Assembly (NCBI GenBank): GCA_963575745.1
Contig: CAUYUJ010013891.1
Span: 243,000-306,999, forward strand
Length of the DNA: 64,000 nucleotides
Reading direction: 5' to 3'
Origin: Prorocentrum cordatum
Taxonomy: Eukaryota > Sar > Dinophyceae > Prorocentrales > Prorocentraceae
Made by a program: the position numbers and the translations under genes. Under the pieces are notes generated by a model. It searched no databases. It saw only the letters and a program-made list of their open reading frames with translations, and was not told the DNA's origin. Positions 22,515 to 31,640 of the stretch are shown here, piece by piece (the first letter of the stretch is position 1; every line of letters begins with the position of its first letter).

Positions 22515-23743
22515 CCGAGAGCAAGTCAAGCTACCAGTGCGGTCTCCTGCCATGGCCAGGACGTCCGACGTGGAAGGACATATCGGCCATATTGTGGAGG
22601 ACCATCTTGTCATCGACATGCGGGCCTTTTCACGACCTCACCCGAACCAAGAAATACGCCCGGCAGCTCATCACGTGGCTGACAAACCGTGGCGTTTTTT
22701 TTGGGTGGGCCGGCTCGAAACCCCAGACGGCGGCAGCACCTTCTGATCACCCCCACGGCTGGACACTTCTCCCGCATCTCGGCGCTCAGCAATGGCAGCC
22801 CTACGAAGAGGGCAGCGTGAACCCTGCTGAGTACCCAGATGCCGACGAGCCTGTCGCCACTCCAGGGTCCACACTGGATCCATTGGACTTACCCCAGGCA
22901 AACTACAGCTCGTTCTGTGGTGGTCGACTGGTCAAAGCCATTCTCTCCGAGCGAGGATGGACGGGCATGGCGCACGAGGACTTGGGGCTGCTCCTCATTC
23001 GCGCCTTTGGTCCTTCAGGCCATGCGTACAAATGGACTGACCTATACACGGACTCCACATGGACTACGCAAAGAAAGAATGGTGTTAAGGACGGAGACCA
23101 CAAGCGCTACCCAGGGCACGGTATCGATGAGCTCAACAGCCCGACCCGACGCGATGAGCTTGCACAATCATCCAACGTTGGTCTCGCACCGCTCTTTATG
23201 CCATGTCTCAACAAGGCAGAATACATGGGCGGCGCCACCCTCGAGCATTTGGCAACCATGATCCGCGACGACATCATGACGTGGGCGCTTTCGCACGAGA
23301 ATTATAATGAATTCTTCAAGGGGAACGACACACCTGTCGGCCAGGATCTGATTTTGTTGCCCGAAGCCGGTGGCGACACCCGCTGTGATATGGCAACCTT
23401 TCGTGCACGTGTTGCTCAGGTGCAAGAAGAACGTATCACAGCCATCCTACAATTGCAGACCGAAGGCACGGTCGACCAGCGCGTGATGATCGGTCGGAAC
23501 CGTCAGGCGCGAGCCTTATTGCTATGCGATGATAATTCTTTTTTGGCAGAATGGCGCAAAAGAAATGAGCAGATTTGGGAATACTGGAGCACAGGATCCC
23601 CTGCCTATGTCAAGCAACGGCGCACGTTTAATCGACGTGATGCAATACTTTCGTGCATCGTTTCCTTGCTGGCGCAATACTTCGGGACCAGGCAAGGCCA
23701 AGCAATGGGGCCTACATTCCAACTTCGATTACCAGACAGCTGA
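22367..23743 (+). CDS. hypothetical protein segment (458 codons open)
   Basis: An unbroken frame whose protein from about 22760 on is of normal composition: GWTLLPHLGAQQWQPYEEGS, then NYSSFCGGRLVKAILSERGW, then DIMTWALSHENYNEFFKG. No known motif was recognised. A Pro-containing linker with EPVATPG (about 22848-22868) resembles linkers elsewhere in this region. The first 130 codons overlap another open frame and may be a shadow. Near 23640 a second frame (to 23966) takes over with VMQYFRASFPCW and DYQTADLTRHMQPRGIAVLP, suggesting a frame change or a splice. It lies 350 bp before the KptA-like frame on the same strand and may be part of that gene. Confidence 0.5.
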   Translation: MVKGWMRYAWTVVAAYGQRDDRAVRGPLLHAARHLYRWGCLLRVMHILLTESKSSYQCGLLPWPGRPTWKDISAILWRTILSSTCGPFHDLTRTKKYARQLITWLTNRGVFFGWAGSKPQTAAAPSDHPHGWTLLPHLGAQQWQPYEEGSVNPAEYPDADEPVATPGSTLDPLDLPQANYSSFCGGRLVKAILSERGWTGMAHEDLGLLLIRAFGPSGHAYKWTDLYTDSTWTTQRKNGVKDGDHKRYPGHGIDELNSPTRRDELAQSSNVGLAPLFMPCLNKAEYMGGATLEHLATMIRDDIMTWALSHENYNEFFKGNDTPVGQDLILLPEAGGDTRCDMATFRARVAQVQEERITAILQLQTEGTVDQRVMIGRNRQARALLLCDDNSFLAEWRKRNEQIWEYWSTGSPAYVKQRRTFNRRDAILSCIVSLLAQYFGTRQGQAMGPTFQLRLPDS

Positions 23744-24089
23744 CCTCACACGTCACATGCAGCCCAGAGGCATCGCCGTTCTTCCTGCAGATCAATGGCT
23801 TGAGTCCTATGACAGGCTCGCGCCTGCGGCATGGCATGCCAAAATGAATAGCCACAACATGGCAATGATGACGACTCAATTCAGTGATGCCGTGTGTTAC
23901 CATAATTTCTGCGCAGTGATTCAATTATTGCCTTTTAGCCGTATCCGTTTCGGCCTCCACTTCTGAAGGCATCGACGGGCCCCCAGGCATGCGCCCAGGC
24001 CAAGGAGATCTCACCGGCTCTCTCGTTCCGCGAAAAGATGACGGCTGAGTGGAAGAGGCGCCGCAGCTTCACGACGTTCATGAATCAAG

Positions 24090-26942
24090 GTGCCGGAGAG
24101 ATGGTCCACTGTGCTTGGATGGCTTCATGCGCCAGCGGCAATTTTTCGCTATCCACGCCGGTGGCAACGCCCGCTGGTGAGCGTGTTCAGCACCAGTGTC
24201 CCGTCCCAGGGACTACAGGCGAGCCGCCATCAGCGCCAGCAGCGCTACAACGCAAAGATCATGAAGCCATGCCGTCCGGCCGACGAGGAGCTGTACTACA
24301 TACTGATTTCCTTGATTGGGGCGTGCCCGGGCATTTGGGCATCCTACGATTCAGCTGAGAGAAAAACACTACTATCAGAGACTGGACTTTACTCCAATGA
24401 TGCACATGCCCTCACCTGGGTGGTCTATGAACAGCTCGTAGACAAGATCGAGGCTAAAACGGAGGCCGCTGAGGCAAGCCAGTTGCGTGTCGTGCAAGAG
24501 CGTGCTTTGCTGAACTCTCACCGTGTCGGACCTCGCCTGGACAATGCGGATGCCATCCAGCAGTGCAAGTGGTGGCATGCCAAGACCGCTCTGGATCGCA
24601 TCGAGGTTCCGCCAGAAACGCCAAGCGTTCCGCAGGCAGCCTCTGCGAGAGCACCGCCAGCACCGCCGCGCGAGGCACCGCCCACTGACATCGAGCCAAC
24701 GCCGGCCGCGAGGCCCGCTGCAGAACCATCTGCAGCCGAACCCGCGACGACACCGGTACCTCCGCCCAGTGCGAACAAGCCGCCATTGCCAACGGGCCCA
24801 CCACCGAAGGCCATGCCAGCCACGCGCCCCGACACGGGACCGCCTACTGATTCCACAGAGGATGCTGACACGGCTACGGTGCCGGAGGCAACTCCTGCTG
24901 GCGACGTTCCTGCGTTCGCTCAGCAGTTGGATAAAATGCGCGTGCTTCCATGGCAGGACTGCTGCGAGCGATCTTGCCATGAAGAACCGAGTCAATTCTG
25001 TACGTTTGACAACGCGTGCACTCTTCGTGAGTATAAACTTCGTGCGCAATACCCAGATACTCACTACTACGTGCCGCCCCCACTTCGGGGCGCGACCGCA
25101 CCCACAGGCGCGCAGTGCATCACTGACAACGATTGGGCAGCTCAGTTGGATTATCACGACTGCGTGATCACCCACGCTCCAGATATCGACCACTCTGTCT
25201 GCTTCCCAGAATACAAATGGGTTTCTCTCCCACCATGCAAAGAAACGCCTTGCGGTCCCGACCTGATATTGAAAGAATATCTCGGCGACCCCAAGTACAT
25301 GAGCAAAGATATCACGACCATGCTTTGCCATATTAATTACAGCAAGCACTTCAACATCGATCAGTTCACAGATCGACGGATCAACATATGGAGGAGGCAC
25401 GCAAGGGTTGGCTTGAAATTTGCCCGCACATGGAAATCCTTCGAGGAAATGGTGGAGTGGAAATTCCGCGACCGTCGTGATAGGAGCAGCGGTCCATCCG
25501 CAGAGACGGCCATGGCTCACTTCCCAAAAGACGGTCATCCAGTCGGATACGAGAACTGGACGGATTATTACCCGCTCTTTATCCTTCGTGCGTTTCAGAC
25601 GCACATTGGCCCAGAGAAGAACATAATTGAGATCTACGGTAAACCAATATCAGCCGGGAGCAACCCCTGCTGCTTCGATTGGAGCAGCGTCATTGCTATT
25701 CGTTGCGTAGGGGGACACAGCTCGGTCAACCCACGCTCCCAGCCATGGAATATGGGCTGGGAAAGCCTACGCTGGACCGACGTAAAATACCTCCATCACG
25801 GCACATCTTCCCGCGCTTGGAGCAGCATTATGGAAATGGGAATCATCCCTGGATACAGAGATCCGTCTCGGAGAGACAGGAAGCATCACGAGGAGCCGCG
25901 CGCAGAGGCATTCTACAGTTCGAGCACGTACATAAGGGGTGCGCAGCCTAATCCTCACACATTTGTCACACCATACAAATTCAATCGTTATAAAAATGAG
26001 GTGGAGATCGTGGTTGACATGCATATTGCCACGCAATCTGGATGCATAGTTTGGCTTGGAGCGCAAGGCGCCATCATGACCGAGGACGCGGTCCCTTCTG
26101 CTGCAATTATTGCTGCTCGCCGTTGCAATGGGGACCGCGATTGTGGCAAACAGTTGTGGCTTTCAAAAGGCCCAATCTGGGACTACCCACCTGTGGGGCG
26201 CCAGCGAGCACCAGTCAGCAAGTGCGAGATTTGCGCTCCGCCTCGGCAGCAATCACGAAAGGAACGCGTTGTCCAGGAATTTGAGGCTGAAGTGATCGCC
26301 GATCCTCCTGGGATTGCTCCGCCATCGCCGTCTGGCGCACGCCAACCTGCGCGGGCGGCAACGCCTGCTGCAAAGGCTTATACTGCGGCTTACTCGCCAC
26401 AGCCTCTGCAGCAGATACAGACAGCCCAGATCAGTGGTTCTGGGTCCGCTTCTGCGTCATCGGCACAGCAACCCCTCGCTCCCTCGCCGGGGGTGGCCCC
26501 TGCTGGCCTTGCCGCAGCGACAGCAGCGCTCATTCATTCGGCAGATGAGTTTGCCGACCCCGACGCCTTTGACGAAGAAGCCATTATCCGTGCCATGGTT
26601 GGCAGGAGCATACACAACGACCAGGACACTAATTGGTTACTCTCAATGTCATGCTGCAGGGCGGCTCTCAGGCCCATCCCTGCAGAACTCACGCAGAGAG
26701 ATTGGGATCGACGTCCTATCTTCAACGACGTTCGTGTCGGAGATTTCATCATCGTCAAAAATTGGGGCCAGCTCAACTGCTACCATTTTGATAACCACTA
26801 CCCCAAGGGCGATTACAGCACCAGAGTCCGCATGAACAAGGGCCACATCTACGACCCCGTCATACATTTCGGTGTCTTTGAGAAGTTCTTTGCGGTGGAG
26901 GTACCGATACTCAACTACGGTTTACGATGGGTAAACATCTGA
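24090..26942 (+). CDS. large protein with KptA/Tpt1-like (RNA 2'-phosphotransferase) domain
   Basis: 950 codons are open. Residues 170-275 are a Pro/Ala-rich linker, 285-310 are cysteine-rich, and 400-675 match the Tpt1/KptA fold, which uses NAD+ to remove a 2'-phosphate from RNA by ADP-ribosyl transfer. Visible blocks are MSKDITTMLCH (404-414; family LSKxLSxxLRH), IRCVGGHS (537-544; family IRAxQGHS), LHHGTS then GIIPGYR (568-590), and CIVWLGAQGAIMTEDAVP (652-669; family FYRSxNGVxLTxxVP). Of the Arg-His-Arg-Arg tetrad, His414 and Arg538 remain, while the first Arg is Cys413 and the last is Leu656. A second linker (735-815) leads to an unknown C-terminal domain (820-950). The start is uncertain and an upstream exon is likely. 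A long frame with family spacing kept suggests selection, but activity is doubtful. Confidence 0.7.
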   Translation: MPERWSTVLGWLHAPAAIFRYPRRWQRPLVSVFSTSVPSQGLQASRHQRQQRYNAKIMKPCRPADEELYYILISLIGACPGIWASYDSAERKTLLSETGLYSNDAHALTWVVYEQLVDKIEAKTEAAEASQLRVVQERALLNSHRVGPRLDNADAIQQCKWWHAKTALDRIEVPPETPSVPQAASARAPPAPPREAPPTDIEPTPAARPAAEPSAAEPATTPVPPPSANKPPLPTGPPPKAMPATRPDTGPPTDSTEDADTATVPEATPAGDVPAFAQQLDKMRVLPWQDCCERSCHEEPSQFCTFDNACTLREYKLRAQYPDTHYYVPPPLRGATAPTGAQCITDNDWAAQLDYHDCVITHAPDIDHSVCFPEYKWVSLPPCKETPCGPDLILKEYLGDPKYMSKDITTMLCHINYSKHFNIDQFTDRRINIWRRHARVGLKFARTWKSFEEMVEWKFRDRRDRSSGPSAETAMAHFPKDGHPVGYENWTDYYPLFILRAFQTHIGPEKNIIEIYGKPISAGSNPCCFDWSSVIAIRCVGGHSSVNPRSQPWNMGWESLRWTDVKYLHHGTSSRAWSSIMEMGIIPGYRDPSRRDRKHHEEPRAEAFYSSSTYIRGAQPNPHTFVTPYKFNRYKNEVEIVVDMHIATQSGCIVWLGAQGAIMTEDAVPSAAIIAARRCNGDRDCGKQLWLSKGPIWDYPPVGRQRAPVSKCEICAPPRQQSRKERVVQEFEAEVIADPPGIAPPSPSGARQPARAATPAAKAYTAAYSPQPLQQIQTAQISGSGSASASSAQQPLAPSPGVAPAGLAAATAALIHSADEFADPDAFDEEAIIRAMVGRSIHNDQDTNWLLSMSCCRAALRPIPAELTQRDWDRRPIFNDVRVGDFIIVKNWGQLNCYHFDNHYPKGDYSTRVRMNKGHIYDPVIHFGVFEKFFAVEVPILNYGLRWVNI

Positions 26943-26946
26943 TACT

Positions 26947-27640
26947 GTGACAAAACAACTGCCCCTCAAGGGCATCGTTTACGCTATGCCAGTACGTACT
27001 GACAAAATTGCCGATGCCCACATGGAGGTGGCAACGAAAGGACCCTCATCATGCAGCGCCCAGATTGAGGAGTATGCTCAATCACGCGAGCTACCATACC
27101 TCGGAGTTCCGTCTATTCAACGAGTGCGTATCCCACGCACGCCACGCAGACACACCGCTCCTCGGACCCCAGGATCCGACCAGGAGCCGGTGGCAACACT
27201 CGCTGATGATTCCATGGAAATCGACGACGGCATTCGGCAACAGGTGGTGGACACCACCGCCGAGCACTCAACCATTGTCGTTGACGTTTCCGATGTGGTA
27301 GTGGGTGATGAACAAAAGGCCGCCAACGCCGCCATGGAGGCTGAGATGACAGCCGAGATTCAGGCATATCAGAACTCTTGGTACCTCCCTCTTCGAGAAC
27401 ATCATTGATCCGCCAGGGCATATCATTGCAGAAAAGGACTATTGCCCGCAATATATTAACAACTGGATACAAGCATCGGACAGCCATATGGTGTATTACC
27501 GGACCTCAGCACCGCTGATAGAGTCACCGATGTTCCAAATAAGCCAGGTAATCGAGGTACACGGCGGTCCCAGCATGTACATACAAGACAAGATCGAATC
27601 ATGTCTGGGATTCCGGTTTCGATTTGGGACCGAATGAGCG
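26947..27640 (+). CDS. hypothetical protein segment downstream of the KptA-like gene
   Basis: A frame of 153 codons (26947-27408) has an acidic middle with QEPVATLADDSMEID. A second frame from about 27408 continues IIDPPGHIIAEKDYCPQYIN and ISQVIEVHGGPSMYIQDKIE to a TGA near 27638. Composition and AT content match the preceding 950-codon frame and differ from the GC-rich repeats. The function is unknown. The VIEVHGGP stretch loosely resembles IIEIYGKP upstream of the KptA active site (residues 512-519), so a partial duplication is possible but weak. Confidence 0.4.
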
Positions 27641-28932
27641 ATGTGCAAGATACATTACAACCATACCCATAACTGGGTACGGGATCTTCCATTAATACTC
27701 ATCATCCAGCCCTCATAGCGCTTCGATCATGACCCCAAGGTTTCCCCGTATGGGAAGAGCCGGTGGCAACACTTGCTGCGCCTGGCCAGGATGATCCAGG
27801 CGCTGCAACTCAAGATGCTCCAGTTGAGATACCACAGGTTCCAGGCAGTATCGCCTCGGCGGCACCATATCAAATAATCGATGGTGCAGGTTTTTGCAGA
27901 TCAGAAGAATATCGACCGCAATGAAGGCGACATTGAGACTACCCTGCAGGCTGAGGCCGCGCGTATCCGCGCGGACTTGGCCAGAACTTGCGGTCACCTA
28001 GGCGTGGCGGATATCGGATCCACTGACTACACTGGATTGCCTGGCGATCGCTTATCGCTGACCGAGATCGAGGGAATCGGACGATCGGTCGCTTCCCGAG
28101 CCAACGCAGAGCTCAATCGCGAGGCAATGAACCAGCTAGGTCATTCCCTTTCTTCAGGAGCCGGTGGCAACACCCGCTGGGGCAGCCTTGGGGATCTGGC
28201 TTCGTCCGGGGTCCCTGCGGACCTCCAGGAACTGCAGTCGTTTCCTGTCTCTGGGAGTTGTTACTGACGATGGCACCCTATGTGTCATATGCTGGCAATG
28301 CAGCACCTCTGTAGGTGCCGCAGGACAGGGTGGCGCTGAGGCTACCGACCTGGCGTACCTGGAGCTCAACCAATGGACCAGGAACAACTTGTCCAACAAC
28401 GAAGTGGCCCGCCTCGTCTCCGACGGCGCGAGGATCTACTTCGCGGGGCAGCGTTCGGCGATCGCTACGCAGCGTAACAGATTGAGGATGACGAGGAGAG
28501 GTACAATAAGTGGTGCGCTGCGGGTTCCCCACCTGCAAGCGAATGCAGGCTCGTGGGCGAGCCCGATGACGACCGCCCATTGTACCACCCCTTCCGCAAC
28601 GTCATTCAGCGTTTCCTCAATGAATCCCGATTCCACCACCAAATGACCGGAGCCCGTGAGGCTGTCGGTCAAGTGCCCTGGACCGTGGAGAACATGTGGG
28701 AGGCTTGCAGTATCCACCACCGCAGCCAAACACTTGGACTCGCCGGTCGTAGGAATTGGTAGTGGAATGAGGGTAGAACGGACAGAGGCACCAGGCAGGA
28801 ACGCGGTCTTGTCACGATTGCCGTTCCCCGCGGGGACGGCACTTATGACAAGACCACGCGCCGTGCTCTTGCCAAAGCTGCCTCTGTCGGACCTGCCCTG
28901 GGATCAACAGGCCATGGGGGAAGGGTTCAGGG
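27641..28932 (+). CDS. hypothetical protein segments (fragmented)
   Basis: Short frames with normal composition appear in turn: about 27740-27880 (EPVATLAAPGQDDPGAA), 27881-28267 (QAEAARIRADLARTCGHLGV, helical) and about 28268-28760 in changing frames (ATDLAYLELNQWTRNNLSNN). A linker EPVATPAGA is readable in one frame near 28157. These may be exons of one gene with the KptA-like frame or the decayed 3' part of it. No family was recognised and no splice sites are certain. Confidence 0.3.
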
Positions 28933-29439
28933 GTGGGAACCGATCCTGATACCACCCCCACACATACACCTTTTACACATGATGCCATGGTGCCGCCGCC
29001 TCGTGCCGCCCGCGGCGATGCTGCTGGAAGCCGCGCCTCTGGCGCGCTGGCAGCGATGCCCGCTGGGCGGTGCGGCGGCGCCGCTGTCGCCCCGCAGCCG
29101 AGCGGCTGGGGGCCAGCCGACAGCAGCGCTGGCGCCCGCTCACCTGCGACGCCCCCGCGGGCCAAGCGGGCGCGCGCCGCTGACGACTACGCGGCGCGGT
29201 GGCGCCAGCGCCTCGAGGGCAGCCTGTGGGGCCCCAGGTATTGGAGCTACCACAACGACTGCTGGATGTTCATCGTGGAAAACAACGATGAGTTCGTATA
29301 CATCCGCGACCTGCAGTACAATCCTCGATTCCGCAATTGGCACCCAAGGACCACTTGGGCAACATGCATGACGAGCTTGATTGGAATCGACTGCCATCGT
29401 GTTTGGGCAAGTGAGTTCTGCATGCGTGGCAAAACCTAG
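28933..29439 (+). CDS. hypothetical protein, 168 aa
   Basis: The first 90 residues are Ala/Pro/Arg-rich low complexity. The last 75 are well mixed, with many aromatics (GPRYWSYHNDCWMFIVENND, then EFVYIRDLQYNPRF) and a C-terminal CHRVWASEFCMRGKT. It could be the last exon of the preceding gene region. No family is recognised. About 0.8 kb of non-coding AT-richer sequence follows. Confidence 0.35.
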   Translation: MGTDPDTTPTHTPFTHDAMVPPPRAARGDAAGSRASGALAAMPAGRCGGAAVAPQPSGWGPADSSAGARSPATPPRAKRARAADDYAARWRQRLEGSLWGPRYWSYHNDCWMFIVENNDEFVYIRDLQYNPRFRNWHPRTTWATCMTSLIGIDCHRVWASEFCMRGKT

Positions 29440-30290
29440 TAACGTCGGCCGCAATGTCCACTGCTCGAGTTTGCTTGAACTTTGTCTGTGAAGAGTTCGC
29501 CTCGAGCAGTAAATACACGCACAACCTTTAGCCACTTCGCTAAGTACGACAAGTGGCTTCTTATATACATCTTGGTGAAATCCGACGCACGCTCCTTAGG
29601 GGCCTTGCCGATGGGAAGTAACCCATTGCAGAATTTGTTTATGTAGCTTTTCGTGTTTCTCAACACGACGCTGACTTCATTGTGATGGTTTGACCCTTCT
29701 GTGCGACAGCTCCCGTATTGCAGCCGAGGAAGCTTAGGGTATGATCTGATACCCAGCTTTAGTTTGATTGCTGGTGGCTACACCTGCTGTGTCTTAGATG
29801 CAGCAGGTTTTGATGTTGTTCTAGTTTGCCCAGATCCTCTTGCTCCGCTCGCCCGCGCCCCATTCCTCTCCACCCTCGAGTGCCGAGGCGTTTTTGGGAG
29901 GCGCATCGAGGGGCGCCAAAGTGTGTTCGGAAAGGATTATGGACACTTTGGGTGCTCCGTCGTCCTCGCCCTGCCCGTTCACACCAGCAGATGCGCTACA
30001 TACTTTTGCGCACTGCTGATGTTCGGGGCGCAGCAGAGGCGCTACGTACTTTTGCGCCCTGCTGCTTGCGCATTTTAAGGAGTAAGAGGGTGACGGGTTC
30101 TTTCCTCCCTTTCCCGAGTCCTGTCCTTGCGGGCGGGATTCGGGGCGGGGCGTGCGAAATGAACCCGTATACTGGCCGTTTGGGCCCAGGTATTGGCGAA
30201 GATCAGGGCGCTGATCGCACGGGAGGAAGAGATCCCCATGTATCCCTCCTTCCTCTACCTGCGGATCAGGGGTTCTGTACTTTTGTACTC
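29440..30290. other. no gene; short tandem duplication
   Basis: Two copies of a 37-bp segment (CAGCAGATGCGCTACATACT and onward, then TTTTGCGC) lie at about 29984-30020 and 30031-30068. Nothing else is recognised. Confidence 0.5.
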
Positions 30291-30299
30291 TAATCCCAT

Positions 30300-30930
30300 G
30301 CGCAGCAATAGACCACGTGGCCAGTTGCCGTCTCCAGCTCGAGGAGCTCAAGAAGCATGCAGCCGCTGCAGCTGCCGCGCCGCTGATGCCTGCGGCGCCA
30401 TGGCGGGCGCCAGCGCCGTCGACCCCGACCGGCAGCTTGCGCAGCGGGAGGGCATCGCCGCAGCGCTCGGCACTGCCGTGCCCGAGGAGGCCCGCCAGTC
30501 CAAGGCGCGCGCCGACGCCATCCGCGCCGAGCCCCCCCCCGCCGAGGAAGCAGGCGCAGGCGCAGGTGCCGCTGCCGAGCAGGCGCCCGCGGTGCCCGCG
30601 GCCGCCCAGGAGCCAAGCGCGGCCCAGGTGCCACTGGCTGCTCCTGCTGCCCCCGCTGCCCCTTCCGCCTCCTAATTGGGCTCTGTTCGCGGACCCCGAC
30701 GGCCAGTTCTTCAAGGGGTTCTGCGCCGCCCAGGCTGAGGCCGTCGACGGCGGAGCAAGCGATGGGGGGCGACGCAGCCTTCGATGGCGCCAGCGCTAGC
30801 GGCCCTGTTTAGGCGCGGCGCTGGACAGGTCTCGACGGCTCTCTTCGAGGAACTCATCCGCTCCTCGCAGGGGCACCAGGGCGAGAAGGCACGTCCCAGC
30901 CTGCCCAGTTCCTAGCCCGCAGCGAGGTGA
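30300..30930 (+). pseudogene. LINE-1 leader / ORF1-like region
   Basis: One frame begins with LQLEELKKHAAAAAAAPLMP, and another continues as an Ala/Glu/Pro-rich stretch to 30675. A short helical piece, ALAALFRRGAGQVSTALFEE, lies at about 30790-30850. Leaders of this kind precede the endonuclease in dinoflagellate LINEs. Assignment is by position only. Confidence 0.35.
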
Positions 30931-30969
30931 CCACCGAGTGGGCCCGCGAGTGACCACCGAGTGGCCCCG

Positions 30970-31640
30970 CGTTCATGGGATTTTTATTGCGGTCAACGTC
31001 GCTGGGCGTTTTGGCTTGGAGTGCGTGCTAGAGGCACAACCGATCCTTGATTTGTCAGCAGTGCGCGTGCAGGAACACCATTGGGCGCAAGTGGAGGGCT
31101 GGGAAGCCCGACTTCGCACGATGAGCTGGGCTGCAAAGGGCCTCCCAGCCATTGTCACTGGACAGGGCGGCACAACTGGAGGCCTCTTCCACGCGGTGCC
31201 GAGGCGCGCTGGGCTGAACTCCCTGACCAGCCCATCTGCGTCGAGGGTCCCAGGGTCAGTATATTGCATTTTTCCGCGGTATGCCCTGCTGGATTGTTGT
31301 GGGTGGGTGTCTATCTGCATGACTCGCAGGCCGTGTCTCAGCTGAATTGGCATCTGCTCACTCAGTTAGGGCTGGTCTTCACCGGCACGGTTTGCCCTTC
31401 GCTGTTTCAGGAGATTGGAATCTCGCGCCAGAGGTGCCGCGGGACACAGGTCGGACTGAGTCGCAGCAGACCATGGTAATCGCACCGCTGACGCCTACAT
31501 GTACGACAGGCTCGAATCCTCGCGTGCTCGACTTCTTCGTGGTCTCGCGCGTGTTACAGCGCGGCTCTAGTGTTCGGGTCCTCGCCGCCGTCGGCGCGGA
31601 GGACCGCGAGCCTGTCGTGCTCGCGCTGCTGGGCGCGTAG
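30970..31640 (+). pseudogene. LINE-1 APE-type endonuclease
   Basis: This domain nicks target DNA to prime reverse transcription. Seen in order: RVQEHHWAQVEGWEARLRTM (the QE metal-binding region) near 31065-31122, GLPAIVTGQGGTTGGLF (about 31139-31190), then after a frame change AVSGDWNLAPE with the catalytic Asp codon at 31413, and TPTCTTGSNPRVLDFFVVSR. The motif spacing is that of the exonuclease-endonuclease-phosphatase fold. The terminal SDH-type histidine is not evident (ledger AVGAEDREPVV). At least one frameshift, near 31345, breaks the domain. Confidence 0.75.
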
